DNA from: SLRI01 sp036796215
Lineage (GTDB): Bacteria; Pseudomonadota; Alphaproteobacteria; Geminicoccales; Geminicoccaceae
Reading direction: 5' to 3'
DNA: 13,748 nt
Assembly (NCBI GenBank): GCA_036796215.1
Contig: DAIRDJ010000118.1
Location: 1-13,748, forward strand
The translations under genes were made by a program, and so were the position numbers. The notes under the pieces were generated by a model. It saw only the letters and a list, made by a program, of their open reading frames with translations. It ran no database searches and was not told the origin of the DNA. Positions 13,117-13,748 of the stretch are shown here, one piece after another (position 1 is the first letter of the stretch; every line of letters begins with the position of its first letter).

Positions 13117-13748
13117 TCAATCGGCTGGGCCGAGCATTTTTTCCGGTCGGACCAGCGCGTCGAACTCGGCCTCGTCGAGCAGGGCCAGGGCCAATGCTGC
13201 CGCCTTCAACGTGGTCCCTTCGGCATGCGCCTTCTTGGCCACCTTGGCGGCGTTGTCGTAGCCGATCTTGGGGTTGAGCGAGGTCACCAGCATCAGGCTC
13301 TCGTGCAACAGCTTGTCGATCCGCTCCCGGTTCGCGCCGATGCCGACGACGCAATTGTCGGCAAAGCTGACGCAGGCATCGGCGATCAGCCGGAGCGACT
13401 GGAGCACGTTGTAGATGATGACGGGCTTGAAGACGTTGAGCTCGAAATGGCCGTTGGCGCCGGCCACCGTGACCGCCACGTGGTTGCCCATGACCTGGGC
13501 ACAGACCTGGGTCATCGCCTCGCACTGGGTCGGATTGACCTTGCCCGGCATGATCGAGGAGCCGGGCTCGTTCTCCGGCAGCTGCAGCTCGCCGAGGCCG
13601 CAGCGGGGGCCGGAGCCCAAGAGCCGGATGTCATTGGCGATCTTCATCAGGCTCACGGCCAAGGTGTTCAGCGCACCCGAGAGTTCAACCAGCGCGTCGT
13701 GGGCGGCCAGGGCCTCGAACTTGTTGGGGGCGGTCTCGAAGGGCAGGC
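13117..13748 (-). CDS. fumC: Class II fumarate hydratase, C-terminal part
   Basis: This is the last 210 or so residues of a cytoplasmic, iron-independent fumarase that interconverts fumarate and malate in the TCA cycle. The gene enters from the right edge. The lyase-family signature GSSIMPGKVNP (13563-13531), with the active-site serine on the mobile loop, is intact. It is preceded by NKFEALAAHDALVELSGALN and LMKIANDIRLLGSGPRCGLG and followed by the FumC-type GNHVAVTVAGANGHFELNVF and SLNPKIGYDNAAKVAKKAH. The SLNPKIGYD segment and the overall pattern favour fumarase over aspartase or argininosuccinate lyase. The C-terminus ends normally. Confidence 0.96.
   Translation of the reverse strand, partial: LPFETAPNKFEALAAHDALVELSGALNTLAVSLMKIANDIRLLGSGPRCGLGELQLPENEPGSSIMPGKVNPTQCEAMTQVCAQVMGNHVAVTVAGANGHFELNVFKPVIIYNVLQSLRLIADACVSFADNCVVGIGANRERIDKLLHESLMLVTSLNPKIGYDNAAKVAKKAHAEGTTLKAAALALALLDEAEFDALVRPEKMLGPAD

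Overview
The window is high-GC DNA with dense, short-spaced genes and near-universal G/C at third codon positions. Gene content (leuD, fumC, cytochrome c maturation ccmABC, a TPP-riboswitch thiamin operon with a ThiXY-type uptake system, a Tat-exported TRAP receptor) points to an alphaproteobacterium, probably Rhodospirillales-like. This is inferred from protein family flavour, not from a search. No tRNA, rRNA, CRISPR array, insertion sequence or phage gene is visible.

Layout, left to right. (a) 1-1597: the 5' end of leuD on the minus strand, then a divergent GFA/CENP-V-type small zinc protein and a YgfF-like short-chain dehydrogenase on the plus strand. (b) 1686-2817: a promoter-like element and a polytopic membrane protein of the lysylphosphatidylglycerol-synthase TM-domain/flippase-like type. 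It converges on the thiamin operon, and the 3' ends overlap by 38 bp. (c) 2780-8032, minus strand: a tightly packed operon behind a clear TPP riboswitch, in transcription order thiM - thiE - thiD - TRAP solute receptor - ABC permease (ThiX-like) - ABC substrate-binding protein (ThiY-like). The first four genes are joined by 4-nt ATGA overlaps. (d) 8119-8313: a small acidic protein on the plus strand. (e) 8314-13748, minus strand: in transcription order fumC (3' part), a cysteine-containing exported protein, a 274-residue protein resembling restriction-endonuclease-like hypothetical proteins, a C-terminally shortened PaaK-like acyl-CoA ligase homologue, and ccmA, ccmB, ccmC.

How the genes work together. 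The thi operon reads as a vitamin B1 salvage unit. ThiM phosphorylates the thiazole alcohol, ThiD phosphorylates the hydroxymethylpyrimidine, ThiE couples them to thiamin phosphate, and ThiXY imports a pyrimidine precursor. All of this should be shut down by TPP through the leader. The surprise is a periplasmic TRAP-family receptor locked into the same operon by translational overlap, without the TRAP membrane subunits and without a ThiZ ATPase in the window. I regard it as the best candidate for something undescribed: a TPP-controlled TRAP receptor for a thiamin precursor, perhaps a carboxylated thiazole or pyrimidine. CcmABC form the haem-handling ABC module of cytochrome c maturation; no ccmD follows ccmC here.
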